From: Corynebacterium variabile
Lineage (GTDB): Bacteria; Actinomycetota; Actinomycetes; Mycobacteriales; Mycobacteriaceae
NCBI RefSeq assembly: GCF_006539825.1
Contig: NZ_BJNT01000014.1
Coordinates: 56,440 to 120,439 of the forward strand
DNA length: 64,000 bases
Direction: 5' to 3'
Shown here: positions 36,088 to 44,521 of the stretch, in pieces
Layout: the number at the start of each line of letters is the position of its first letter
Position numbering within the stretch: the stretch's first letter is position 1
Program-made: the position numbers and the translations under genes
The notes under the pieces: generated by a model
Database searches by the model: none
Seen by the model: only the letters and a program-made list of their open reading frames with translations
Told to the model about the DNA's origin: nothing

Positions 36088-36156
36088 TGTCGGCATCTTG
36101 GGACCGGAGGACGGATTCTCAGCGGAAAACCATCCTGGGATCTCAAGATGCCGACA
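36088..36156. repeat. MITE-like inverted repeat (69 bp)
   Basis: Perfect 13-base terminal arms (TGTCGGCATCTTG at 36088-36100 and its complement at 36144-36156) extend to about 27 bases with a few mismatches. It lies between the frameshifted DUF6308 gene and the convergent SMP-30 gene. It is either a small non-autonomous element or a bidirectional terminator without a U-run. Confidence 0.75.
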
Positions 36157-36167
36157 ACAGTGGAAAG

Positions 36168-37088
36168 TCAGGGACGCCCGCCGTGGGGAGTGGTGATCCG
36201 GGCGAGGAGGACCGTGGCCTCCGGGGTCGCTGAGCGCCGCTCCTCATCGAAGTCGGGGGCACAGCACAGGAAGAGGTCCTTGCCATCCGGCCCACCGGAC
36301 ATGCAGGCGAAGACGGGGGAGTCGATGGTCAGTTTCTGGAGGATCTCGCCGCCCTCGGCGACGAGCAGGGTAGGGCCACCCAGGGCGTCCGCCACCCAGA
36401 GGTTGCCGTCGGCGTCCAGACCGCAGCCATCTGCGGAGACGACCGACTTCGCCTCGACCTCCTCGAGGTTCCGGGACTCCGACAGTGGGCCGAAGACCGC
36501 CCAGTCGCGGCGCGGGCCCAGCGAACCGTCCGACAGGATGTCGAAGGCGCTGATGCGGTTGCCGAAGGTCTCGTCGACGATGAGGGTCTTACCGTCAGGG
36601 GTGATGACGGACCCGTTGGGGAAGTACAGTGGCTCGCTGATCGCCCGGGCCGACCCGTCGGTGTCGACGAGGATGAGCGGGGTGGGCTCAGCATCCTCCC
36701 CGGCCATGAGGTCGAAGCCGAAGTTGCCGACGTAGGCGCGCCCCACCTCGTCGACGACCATGTCGTTGAGCGGGTAGGCGGCCAGGTCGCTGAGGTCGGC
36801 ATGCTCGACGACGGTGCCGTCGGCCTCGCGGCGCAGGATCTTCCGGTCCTTCATGGACACGACGAGCAGGCGCCCGTCCGGTAGCCAACCCAGGCCCGAC
36901 GGTTGGGCGGGGACGGTGAGCTCGGTGCGCAGGTCAGCCCCGTCGGCCTCCATCGACAGGACGCGGTGGCTGTAGAAGTCGACGAAGTACCAGCGGCCCC
37001 CGTACCAGCGTGGGCACTCGGTGAAGGTCATGCCGGTGGCGACGGTGGCGGGGGCGGGATTGTCAGCTGAGGGTGTGGTTTCGGTCAT
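36168..37088 (-). CDS. SMP-30/gluconolactonase-like six-bladed beta-propeller protein
   Basis: 306 residues. The SMP-30/LRE pattern is visible: TFTECPRWYGGRWYFVDFYS near the start (metal-ligand Glu), AYPLNDMVVDEVGRAYVGNF (Asn and Asp), LYFPNGSVITPDGKTLIVDE, and SADGCGLDADGNLWVADALG. Family members hydrolyse sugar lactones or related esters with a divalent metal. There is no signal peptide. It is divergent from the taurine operon with a 222-base gap; I see no proof that it belongs to that pathway. Confidence 0.85.
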   Translation of the reverse strand: MTETTPSADNPAPATVATGMTFTECPRWYGGRWYFVDFYSHRVLSMEADGADLRTELTVPAQPSGLGWLPDGRLLVVSMKDRKILRREADGTVVEHADLSDLAAYPLNDMVVDEVGRAYVGNFGFDLMAGEDAEPTPLILVDTDGSARAISEPLYFPNGSVITPDGKTLIVDETFGNRISAFDILSDGSLGPRRDWAVFGPLSESRNLEEVEAKSVVSADGCGLDADGNLWVADALGGPTLLVAEGGEILQKLTIDSPVFACMSGGPDGKDLFLCCAPDFDEERRSATPEATVLLARITTPHGGRP

Positions 37089-37196
37089 GAAATGGAGGGT
37101 AGCAGCATCCTGTGGACCTACTCCCGGATGGAGTTGACTGCGCCCTCATACGCACGATGTAACTCCCCTGAATCACGGGTTTCGGAAATGTGACAT

Positions 37197-37265
37197 CTGG
37201 ACCCGATAATTCGGCTCCGCCGTGGATATTCAATCCAACGGACGGGCACACCAGTCTGGAATACG
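37197..37265. promoter_or_regulatory. candidate TauR-responsive control region
   Basis: Two CTGGA elements in the same orientation (37197-37201, as CTGGACCCGATAA, and 37256-37260) flank a TGGAT-N5-ATCCA palindrome (37223-37237). MocR-type regulators often bind spaced direct repeats, and CTGGAC-like repeats have been reported for TauR. The site lies ahead of the taurine operon start at 37311. Confidence 0.35.
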
Positions 37266-37310
37266 TCCACAGCAGATATGCGACGCGCTCAAGACGAAAG
37301 GTGCCTCACC

Positions 37311-38645
37311 ATGCCGAAGCCACACTCCCCGCTCGGGGCGGAGATCTACGACCGTGAACTGGAGAACGTCTTCCACTCCTGGTCGGCACAGGGGTCGCTG
37401 GACCCTCTGGTCGTGACCTCTGCCGAGGGTCCCTATCTCATCGACGCCGATGACAACCGGTACATCGATTTCTCCTCCCAGCTCGTCTACACCAACCTGG
37501 GTCACAGTCACCCGGCGATCGTGAACGCCATCCAGGAGCAGGCGGCACAGCTGTGCACCATCGCGCCCGCACACGCGAGTGCACCGCGGTCACTGGCCGC
37601 CGAGAAGATCCTCAGCCACCTGCCGGAGAACCTCACCAAGGTCTTCTTCACGAACGGCGGGGCGGACGCCGTGGAGCATGCGCTGCGCCTGGCCAAGCTC
37701 ACCACCGGCCGGCCCAAGGTCCTCGCCGCGATGCGCAGCTACCACGGCGCCACGCAGACCACGCTCACCGTCTCCGGTGACAGCCGCCGCTGGCCGATCG
37801 ATGACGGACGCACCGGCGTTGTCCACTACTTTGGACCGTTCCTCCACCGCACCGTCTTCCATGCGGAGACCGAGGAACAGGAGTGCGAGCGTGCCCTGGA
37901 GCACCTGGAGAACGTCATCGCCATCGAAGGCCCGGAGAGCTTCGCCGCACTGATCATGGAGACAGTGCCGGGTACCGCCGGCATCATGCCGCCCCCCGCC
38001 GGCTACTGGCAGGGGGTCCGCGAGATCTGCGACCGCTACGGCATCCTCATGATCTGCGACGAGGTCATGGCAGGGTTCGGCCGCACCGGAGCCTGGTTCG
38101 CCATCGACAACTACGATGCCCGACCCGACCTGGTCACCTTCGCCAAGGGGGTGAACTCCGGCTACGTGCCGATGGGTGGCGTCGCGATGACGCAGGCGGT
38201 CGCCGACACCTTCCGCGACACCCCGTACCCGGGCGGACTGACCTATTCCGGTCACCCCCTTGCCGCCGCCGCGGCCGTCGCGACGATCACCGCGATGGAG
38301 GACGAGGACGCCGTGGGCAACGCGGCGCGCCTCGGCACCGACATCATCGGCCCCGCGCTCGCGGAGCTGAAGGAGAACTACCCGGTCATCGGCGACATCC
38401 GCGGCCTCGGCTGTTTCTGGGCGGTTGAGTTCGTCGACGGTTACGAGGGCCAGAAGGCCCTGGCCGCCGCCGCGCGGGCGAAGGGGCTGGTGGTCTTCGT
38501 CGCCGGTACGAACCGCCTCCACATCGTCCCGCCACTGAACATCCCCGACGAGGTACTGCGGGAGGGACTGGCGATCCTGGAGGAAGTGTTCAGCGAGGTC
38601 ACCGCGCAGCAGGACGCGGCGTCCCCGGTGAAGGCGGTGAGCTGA
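37311..38645 (+). CDS. class III aminotransferase, probably taurine aminotransferase
   Basis: 444 residues, fold-type I PLP enzyme. Glycine-rich cofactor loop region VFFTNGGADAVEHALRLAKL, LMICDEVMAGFGRTGAWFAI (Asp for the pyridine N), and the Schiff-base Lys in VTFAKGVNSGYVPMGG (near 280). Its place ahead of TauABC-type genes and a MocR regulator points to taurine to sulfoacetaldehyde, with pyruvate or 2-oxoglutarate as acceptor. A general omega-amino acid transaminase remains possible. ATG 37311 has GAAAGG upstream. The stop overlaps the permease start. Confidence 0.85.
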   Translation: MPKPHSPLGAEIYDRELENVFHSWSAQGSLDPLVVTSAEGPYLIDADDNRYIDFSSQLVYTNLGHSHPAIVNAIQEQAAQLCTIAPAHASAPRSLAAEKILSHLPENLTKVFFTNGGADAVEHALRLAKLTTGRPKVLAAMRSYHGATQTTLTVSGDSRRWPIDDGRTGVVHYFGPFLHRTVFHAETEEQECERALEHLENVIAIEGPESFAALIMETVPGTAGIMPPPAGYWQGVREICDRYGILMICDEVMAGFGRTGAWFAIDNYDARPDLVTFAKGVNSGYVPMGGVAMTQAVADTFRDTPYPGGLTYSGHPLAAAAAVATITAMEDEDAVGNAARLGTDIIGPALAELKENYPVIGDIRGLGCFWAVEFVDGYEGQKALAAAARAKGLVVFVAGTNRLHIVPPLNIPDEVLREGLAILEEVFSEVTAQQDAASPVKAVS

Positions 38646-39463
38646 TGCTGACCCGTCTCAGACCGGGACGCCGCGCGTACATCAACACGCTCGTCTTTCT
38701 CGCACTCATCGCGATCTGGTGGATCATCACCGCCACCAACATCGTCAAACCGTTGTTCCTGCCGTCCCCGGGGGCGGTGGTGTCCGCATTCTGGGACGCC
38801 AACACCTGTCGTCCGATCAATGACTCCGGCACCGCCGAAGTCTGTGGTGAGGATGACTACTTCCTCTGGCAGCACCTGCTGGCCAGCCTGGAACGCATCG
38901 CCGTCGGTGTGGGCGTCGGCATCGTCGTCGGTGTGGCACTCGGCTTCCTCATGGGGACGGTGAACTGGATCTTCGATCTGGTCGAGCCCTACCTCAACTT
39001 CCTGCGCTCCCTGCCCCCGCTGGGCTACATGGGCCTGCTCATCGTCTGGTTCGGCATCGGTGACGTCTCCAAGGTCTGGCTGCTGTTCCTCGCAGCCTTC
39101 CCACCGATCGCGATGTCGACAATTTCGGGTGTGCGCGGCGTCCAGCAGGACCGCGTCCTCGCAGCCCGGTCGCTGGGTGCTGACCGCGGACAGGTGCTGC
39201 GACAGGTCATCCTGCCCTCGGCACTGCCCCAGATCCTCTCGGGCATCCGCGTGGCCACCGGCTTCGCCTGGACCACCGTCGTCGCCGCCGAGCTCAACAA
39301 CGGCATCCCCGGCATCGGCGGGCTGGCGTACCTCTCCGGCACCAGGCTGGACACCCCGCTGACCATCGCCTGCATCATCGTCATCGGTATCGCAGCGGTC
39401 GTCCTCGACCTCGGCCTGAAGAAACTGTCCACCGCTCTCGTGCCCTGGGAAGGGAAGGCCTGA
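38645..39463 (+). CDS. tauC: taurine-type ABC transporter permease (TauC/SsuC family)
   Basis: 272 residues with about six hydrophobic helices. The BPD-permease EAA-type loop is AARSLGADRGQVLRQVILPS. The C-terminal segment TVVAAELNNGIPGIGGLAYL is typical of TauC/SsuC. An extracytoplasmic insert with two Cys (CRPINDSGTAEVC, near 56-68) is unusual. It forms the membrane channel for TauA-delivered sulfonate. It overlaps the aminotransferase stop by one base, and the gap to tauA is one base. Confidence 0.88.
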   Translation: MLTRLRPGRRAYINTLVFLALIAIWWIITATNIVKPLFLPSPGAVVSAFWDANTCRPINDSGTAEVCGEDDYFLWQHLLASLERIAVGVGVGIVVGVALGFLMGTVNWIFDLVEPYLNFLRSLPPLGYMGLLIVWFGIGDVSKVWLLFLAAFPPIAMSTISGVRGVQQDRVLAARSLGADRGQVLRQVILPSALPQILSGIRVATGFAWTTVVAAELNNGIPGIGGLAYLSGTRLDTPLTIACIIVIGIAAVVLDLGLKKLSTALVPWEGKA

Positions 39464-39464
39464 C

Positions 39465-40541
39465 ATGTCCCGACTGAACAGAACCCTCGCCGCCGGAGCA
39501 GCCCTGCTCGCCGTCGCTCTCGGCACCAGCGCCTGCGTCGGCCCGCCGGCCAGCCACTGGGCGAAGCAGAACAACCTCGACTGCCCCTTCGAACCGGACG
39601 AGTCGATCACCACCCACGCCACCCTGGCGTTCCAGATGATCCCCAACGGCGACCGCATCGTGCAGAACCAGCGCATGCTGGAGACCTGCATGCCGAACGC
39701 GTCCATCGACTGGAAGCGCTTCGAGTCCGCCGGGGACATCCTCCAGGCGTACGGCGCAGGATCCATCGACTACGGGCTCCTCGGCTCCGCGGGCCTGGCA
39801 CGTGGCCTGAGCAAGCCGCTGAGCCAGGACCTTGTCACCCCGTGGGTCTTCGACGAGATCGGTGAGGCGGAGTCCCTCGTGGTCAAGGACGACGCGATCA
39901 CCGATATCCGCGGACTCAAGGGCAAGACCATCGCCGTGACCTACAGCTCCACCTCGCACTACAGCCTTCTCGGGGCTCTCGACCAGGCCGGGATGAAGGC
40001 CGGTACGGACGTGAAGCTGGTGAATCTCTCACCTGACCGCATGCTCGCCGGATGGCAGTCAGACCAGATCGACGCCGCCTTCGTCTGGGATCCCACGCTC
40101 AGCGAGCTGATGGCGTCCGGCCACGTGATCACCTCGGCGAAGGAAGCTGCGGAGGGCGGTGCCCCGACCTATGACATGGCCACCTTCACCCGCTCCTTCG
40201 TGGAGAAGAACCCCGAATTCATGGAGGTCTGGGCCAAGGCGCAGGACGCCGCGATCCGGCAGATCCAGGAGGACCCGGACACCGCCGCAGGTTCCATCGC
40301 CGCCGTTCTCGGACTGGAGACGGACACTGTCCTCCAGCAGCTCAAGGGTTACGCCTATCCACGGGCCACGGAGCAGGCGTCCGGCGAGATGCTCGGCGGC
40401 GACCTCGGCACCCTGCTGTACGACACCGCGAAGTTCCTCAAGGACAACCAGGAGGTCGACGCCGCCGATGACCCGGAGGTCTACCAGAAGGCCCTTTACA
40501 AGGACGCAGCGCAGGCCGCCGCGGACATGACAGGAGAGTAA
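39465..40541 (+). CDS. tauA: taurine-type ABC transporter substrate-binding lipoprotein
   Basis: 358 residues. Signal peptide with lipobox TSAC (Cys near 24), then an NMT1/TauA-like periplasmic-binding fold: GAGSIDYGLLGSAGLARGLS, LKGKTIAVTYSSTSHYSLLG and SDQIDAAFVWDPTLSELMAS. The order permease, binding protein, ATPase differs from enterobacterial tauABC. It captures taurine or a related sulfonate outside the membrane. The mature protein carries an extra segment of about 20 residues before the first strand. Confidence 0.88.
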   Translation: MSRLNRTLAAGAALLAVALGTSACVGPPASHWAKQNNLDCPFEPDESITTHATLAFQMIPNGDRIVQNQRMLETCMPNASIDWKRFESAGDILQAYGAGSIDYGLLGSAGLARGLSKPLSQDLVTPWVFDEIGEAESLVVKDDAITDIRGLKGKTIAVTYSSTSHYSLLGALDQAGMKAGTDVKLVNLSPDRMLAGWQSDQIDAAFVWDPTLSELMASGHVITSAKEAAEGGAPTYDMATFTRSFVEKNPEFMEVWAKAQDAAIRQIQEDPDTAAGSIAAVLGLETDTVLQQLKGYAYPRATEQASGEMLGGDLGTLLYDTAKFLKDNQEVDAADDPEVYQKALYKDAAQAAADMTGE

Positions 40542-40543
40542 TC

Positions 40544-41374
40544 ATGAGCGCACCGACTGACACCACCATCCCGAGGCTCGTCCTCGACTCCGTCTCCCAG
40601 ACCTACACCACAGACTCCGGTGACAAGGTCCTCGCACTTCAGGACACGTCCACCGTCGTGGAACCCGGCGAATTCGTCTGCATCGTCGGACCGTCCGGCT
40701 GCGGAAAGTCCACCCTGCTGAAGATGATCGCCGGATTTCTGGAACCCACCACCGGACACGTCCTCCTCGACGACGAGGCGGTCACTGAACCCGGCCCGGA
40801 CCGGGGCGTGGTCTTCCAGCACGCGAACCTGTACCCGTGGATGACTGTGCGGGAGAACGTCGAACTCGCCGGGAAGTTCCGCAAGGTCCCCAAGGCGGAG
40901 CGACGGAAGACCGCCGAACTCTACCTCGACATGGTCAACCTCTCCGAGTTCGCTGACCAGCGGCCCTACGAGCTCTCCGGCGGTATGCAGCAACGCGCCC
41001 AGATCGCCCGCGTCCTCGCAGGTTCACCGGAGATCCTGCTCATGGACGAGCCCTTCGGCGCCCTCGATGCCCTGACCCGCGAAACGATGCAGGAGGAACT
41101 GCTGCGCATATGGCGGCGGGACCGCAAGACCGTCTTCTTCATCACCCACTCTGTCGATGAGGCAGTGCTGCTGGGCACCCGTGTGTGGGTGATGAGTGCG
41201 CGGCCGGGACGCATCCTGGAGGACCTGTCTGTCCAGATCGGCGATCCCCACGCCCCGTCGCTCGACCTCGGCGAGTTGCGCGGTGAGAAGCGTTTCCATG
41301 AACTGCGCGAGCACATCGCCGACGCCATCTACGCAGCCCAGGGTGCGACCACCTCCAACGCCTCCACCGACTGA
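40544..41374 (+). CDS. tauB: taurine-type ABC transporter ATPase
   Basis: 276 residues. Walker A GPSGCGKST (near 49-57), Q-loop VVFQHANLYPW, signature ELSGGMQQRAQIARVLAG, Walker B ILLMDEPFGALDA and H-loop FFITHSVDEAVLLG. It is of the nitrate/sulfonate ATPase group and energises TauC. It lies 2 bases after tauA with an AGGAG site inside the tauA end. Confidence 0.92.
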   Translation: MSAPTDTTIPRLVLDSVSQTYTTDSGDKVLALQDTSTVVEPGEFVCIVGPSGCGKSTLLKMIAGFLEPTTGHVLLDDEAVTEPGPDRGVVFQHANLYPWMTVRENVELAGKFRKVPKAERRKTAELYLDMVNLSEFADQRPYELSGGMQQRAQIARVLAGSPEILLMDEPFGALDALTRETMQEELLRIWRRDRKTVFFITHSVDEAVLLGTRVWVMSARPGRILEDLSVQIGDPHAPSLDLGELRGEKRFHELREHIADAIYAAQGATTSNASTD

Positions 41375-41409
41375 CACCACTTTCCTGCAACTTTCCTGAA
41401 AGGAACCCC

Positions 41410-42168
41410 ATGAACGCTCCCACTCCCGCAGCTCCCGTCGCCGTCGTCACCGGCGCATCCTCCGGCATCGGTGCCGCGACCGCCCGCGCACTGGCCGCCG
41501 CTGGCTACCAGGTCGTCCTCGGTGCCCGGCGCATCGAGAAGCTCACCGAGGTCGCCGAGGAATGCGGCGGTACGGCCCTCGCCCTCGACGTCACCGACCA
41601 GCGTTCGGTGGACGCCTTCGCCGCTGCTGTCACCGAGACTATCGGACGCTGTGACCTGCTGGTCAACAATGCCGGTGGAGCTGTCGGCACCGAGCCGGTC
41701 TCCGAGGCGAACGTCGATGACTGGCAGTGGATGTACGACACGAACGTGCTCGGCACCCTGCGTGTCACCAAGGCACTGCTGCCGATGCTGGTGGCCTCCG
41801 GTGACGGTCAGGTCATGACCATTGGTTCGATCGCCGCCCGTGAGCCCTACCGGGGCGGGGCGGGGTACAACGCCGCCAAGCACGGGGTGGCGGCGATGAC
41901 GCGCGTCCTGCGCCTGGAACTGCTCGGCCAGCCGGTGCGCGTCTGCGAGATCGACCCCGGTATGGCGAACACCGAGTTCTCCACCGTGCGCTTCCGTGGC
42001 GACACCGAGGCCGCCGACAACGTCTACACCGGGATGGAGCCGCTGACCGCCGAGGACATCGCGGACGCCATCGCCTGGGTCGCGACCCGCCCGGCGCGGG
42101 TGAACATCGACCAGATGCTCATCATGCCGCGGGATCAGGCCGCCGCCCAGCAGATCCACCGGGTGTGA
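41410..42168 (+). CDS. isfD: short-chain dehydrogenase, probably sulfoacetaldehyde reductase (IsfD-like)
   Basis: 252 residues. NADP-binding TGASSGIGAATARALAAAGY with an Arg after beta2 (LGARRIEK) that favours NADPH; LLVNNAGGAVG; catalytic Ser in MTIGSIAARE and Tyr/Lys in GYNAAKHG; the following IDPGMANTEFS. The sequence resembles the YdfG/serine-dehydrogenase group that includes IsfD. Its place between the taurine transporter and a sulfonate-type exporter suggests reduction of sulfoacetaldehyde to isethionate. AAAGGAA precedes ATG 41410. The substrate is inferred from context. Confidence 0.72.
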   Translation: MNAPTPAAPVAVVTGASSGIGAATARALAAAGYQVVLGARRIEKLTEVAEECGGTALALDVTDQRSVDAFAAAVTETIGRCDLLVNNAGGAVGTEPVSEANVDDWQWMYDTNVLGTLRVTKALLPMLVASGDGQVMTIGSIAAREPYRGGAGYNAAKHGVAAMTRVLRLELLGQPVRVCEIDPGMANTEFSTVRFRGDTEAADNVYTGMEPLTAEDIADAIAWVATRPARVNIDQMLIMPRDQAAAQQIHRV

Positions 42169-42172
42169 GACG

Positions 42173-42919
42173 GTGACGGCGCTGGCTCTGGCGCTGCTGG
42201 TGGGTGCGGGGTTCCTCGCCGCTGCCGTCCAGGCTGTCACCGGCGCCGGCTTCGGTCTGGTCGCCGCGCCGCTGGTGACGCTGCTGGCCCCGGGGCTGGT
42301 GCCGGGCCCGTTGCTCGTGGTCACGGTGGTGCTGATGGGGCTTGCCGTGGTCACGGGACACCGCACGGAAGGACGCCTCGGGCGGGCTGATGCCCGCCTG
42401 CTGATCCCGGCTGTGGTCGGGATTGTCTCCGGTGCGGCGGCGATGTCCCCGGCATTGGGATGGGTGTCGGAGCATGGGGCACTCGTGAGGACGGTTGTCG
42501 GGGTGGGCGTCCTCGCGGCGGTCGTCCCTATGCTGGTGCCCGGCTTTCCGCCGCCTGCGGCGGGCCCGGCGGGCATGGGTGGGGCGGGAGTGATGGCCGG
42601 CGTGCTCACAGTGCTCGCAGCTCTGCCCGGCCCACCACTGATTCTCACTTATCCGGCGAAGGACGCGGCACGCTACCGCACCGGACTGGCGGTGCTTTTC
42701 CTGGTCGCGTCTGTGGCCGCGTTGGCGGTGCTCGGAGTCGGCTCCGCTGTGGCTCCGGACGGATGGGACGGCGTGGGATGGTTCTCCCTCGGAGTGCTCA
42801 CGGGTTTCGGCGTCGGAGCTGCCACCTGCCGGCGGTTGCCACTGTCGGTGGTGACCTACGGCAGTCGGCTGACTGTGCTGGCTGCCGGGGTGGCGCTGCT
42901 GGTGCCCGGAGCCAGGTGA
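42173..42919 (+). CDS. isfE: TauE/SafE family permease, candidate isethionate exporter
   Basis: 248 residues, very hydrophobic, with seven to eight helices. It has the TauE/SafE pattern: VQAVTGAGFGLVAAPLVTLL in the first helix pair and the repeated half starting near AGVMAGVLTVLAALPGPPLI. Members export sulfite, sulfoacetate or other sulfonates. In this cluster isethionate is the likely cargo. GTG 42173 follows the reductase stop by 4 bases. Confidence 0.72.
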   Translation: MTALALALLVGAGFLAAAVQAVTGAGFGLVAAPLVTLLAPGLVPGPLLVVTVVLMGLAVVTGHRTEGRLGRADARLLIPAVVGIVSGAAAMSPALGWVSEHGALVRTVVGVGVLAAVVPMLVPGFPPPAAGPAGMGGAGVMAGVLTVLAALPGPPLILTYPAKDAARYRTGLAVLFLVASVAALAVLGVGSAVAPDGWDGVGWFSLGVLTGFGVGAATCRRLPLSVVTYGSRLTVLAAGVALLVPGAR

Positions 42920-42934
42920 GTGGGGCATGGACGC

Positions 42935-42940
42935 TACGGT
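42935..42940 (+). promoter_or_regulatory. tauR -10 hexamer (leaderless start)
   Basis: TACGGT ends 6 bases before ATG 42947, so the regulator has its own promoter inside the cluster. Confidence 0.45.
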
Positions 42941-42946
42941 GAACGC

Positions 42947-44491
42947 ATGACGTCCCGGACTCCGCAGCAGGCCACGACCGACGACTGGGCCGCACTGGCG
43001 GGAATCCGACCGCTGCACGCCCGGGTCGCGGAGTACCTCCGGCAGGGGCTGCGGCGCGGCGTGTATCCGCTGAACCGTCCGTTGCCGCCGTCCCGGGTGC
43101 TCTCGGAGCAGCTCGGGGTGTCCCGCACGACCGTGCAGACGGCACTACAGCAGCTGGTGGACGAGCGGCTTATCGTCTCGCGTCCGCGCTCAGGCATGTA
43201 CCCGGTGGCTGCGACCGTGGTGGAGGAGACTCCGTGCGCACCGGTGGACTGGAATCAACTGCTCTACCAGGTGGCTCCGGAGGTGCCGCAGATAGTGGAG
43301 CCGGACCACGCCCGCTATCCGTTTCCGTTCCTGTCCGGGCAGATCGAGCCGGCGGCATTTCCCACCCGCTCATGGCTCAAGGCGGTGAACCAGGCGATGT
43401 CCGGGAAGAACCTGCGGGTCGCGCTCGGTGATCCGCGGGAGGGCGATGATCCGGAGCTGGTCGCGGCATTGATCGAAGAGGTCCTCGCCCTGCGCGGCGT
43501 CCACGTCGGTCCGGAGGAGGTGATGATCACCGTGGGGACGCAGCAGGGGCTGAACCTCATCCGCCGGGCACTGCTGGGGCCGGGGGTGAAGGTGGCGATG
43601 GAGAATCCCGGGTACGTGGACGCGCAGAACATCTTCGCCGCCAGCGGTGCGCAGCTGCAGTACATGGCGGTCGACCGGTCTGGTGCGGTGGCAGAGGACG
43701 CCGTGGACGCTCACGTGGTCTTCCTGACGCCTAGTTCGCACCACCCGACGTCGGTGACGCTGTCCCCGGAGCGTCGCCGACGATTCCTGGCTCTGGCAGA
43801 TAAGCAGGATGCCGTGATCATCGAAGATGACTACGACGCCGAAATCAGGTTGCAGGGACCGCCGCTGGCACCGATGAAGTCGGTCGACAGATCGGGGCGG
43901 GTCGTGTACCTGGGGACGTTTTCAAAGTACCTCGCGCCGGGGCTGCGGATGGGCTACGTGGTGGCTGCACCTGAACTGATCGCACAGCTGCGACGGTTCC
44001 GGCACTATGCGACGAAGGCACCGTCGCCTATGCTGCAGCGGTCGCTGGCGCTGTTCATCCGCTCGGGGGACTACGCCCGGCAGATGCGGTCGTACCGGGT
44101 GCGGGCACGGTCGAAGTTCGACCATTTCACTGAGGCTGTGGGGGAGTACCTGCCGGAGTTCGCCGACCAGTTGACGGTGCCGCAGATGAACATGTGGCTG
44201 CGGATGGGTGGTGGAGTGGATGGTTTCACTGGTGGCGCGGGTGATTTGGGAGAGGCCTGCGACGCTGCTGGCGCTGGTGACGCGGGGGAGTGGGCGCGCC
44301 GGGCGAGGTCGCACGGGGTGCTGGTGACCCCGGGATCGCTCCACTACGCGCCGGGGACGGTGGCTCGGAGAGATGAACTCCGGGTCGGGTTGGCATCGAT
44401 TCCGGAGGCACGGATTGCGGCGGGGGTGCGGGAGTTGGGGGATGCGTTGAGGTTATTTCTGGATTCTTCCCGAGGGCTACATGATTTCTAG
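42947..44491 (+). CDS. tauR: MocR/PdxR-type transcriptional regulator, probably TauR
   Basis: 514 residues. The N-terminal GntR winged helix is PPSRVLSEQLGVSRTTVQTA (near 45-65). A fold-type I aminotransferase-like domain follows, with TVGTQQGLNLIRRAL, VIIEDDYDAEIRLQG and PLP-binding Lys in YLGTFSKYLAPGLRMGYVVA. A Gly/Ala-rich insert (FTGGAGDLGEACDAAGAGDA) lies near 425-445. MocR proteins sense a PLP-amino acid aldimine; in this place the ligand is likely taurine and the target the operon at 37311. An upstream in-frame start at 42920 is disfavoured by the TACGGT hexamer. Confidence 0.85.
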   Translation: MTSRTPQQATTDDWAALAGIRPLHARVAEYLRQGLRRGVYPLNRPLPPSRVLSEQLGVSRTTVQTALQQLVDERLIVSRPRSGMYPVAATVVEETPCAPVDWNQLLYQVAPEVPQIVEPDHARYPFPFLSGQIEPAAFPTRSWLKAVNQAMSGKNLRVALGDPREGDDPELVAALIEEVLALRGVHVGPEEVMITVGTQQGLNLIRRALLGPGVKVAMENPGYVDAQNIFAASGAQLQYMAVDRSGAVAEDAVDAHVVFLTPSSHHPTSVTLSPERRRRFLALADKQDAVIIEDDYDAEIRLQGPPLAPMKSVDRSGRVVYLGTFSKYLAPGLRMGYVVAAPELIAQLRRFRHYATKAPSPMLQRSLALFIRSGDYARQMRSYRVRARSKFDHFTEAVGEYLPEFADQLTVPQMNMWLRMGGGVDGFTGGAGDLGEACDAAGAGDAGEWARRARSHGVLVTPGSLHYAPGTVARRDELRVGLASIPEARIAAGVRELGDALRLFLDSSRGLHDF

Positions 44492-44506
44492 AGTATAGAA
44501 ATACTC
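44491..44506 (+). terminator. short AT-rich hairpin at the end of tauR
   Basis: GAGTAT, AGAA, ATACTC: a 6-bp stem starting at the last base of tauR. It marks the junction where base composition falls sharply. Confidence 0.35.
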
Positions 44507-44521
44507 ATACTGCAATTATGG

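Noticed and set aside
36168..37088. SMP-30 gene as a member of the taurine pathway
   Set aside because: It is divergent and the chemistry has no lactone step; proximity alone is not enough.
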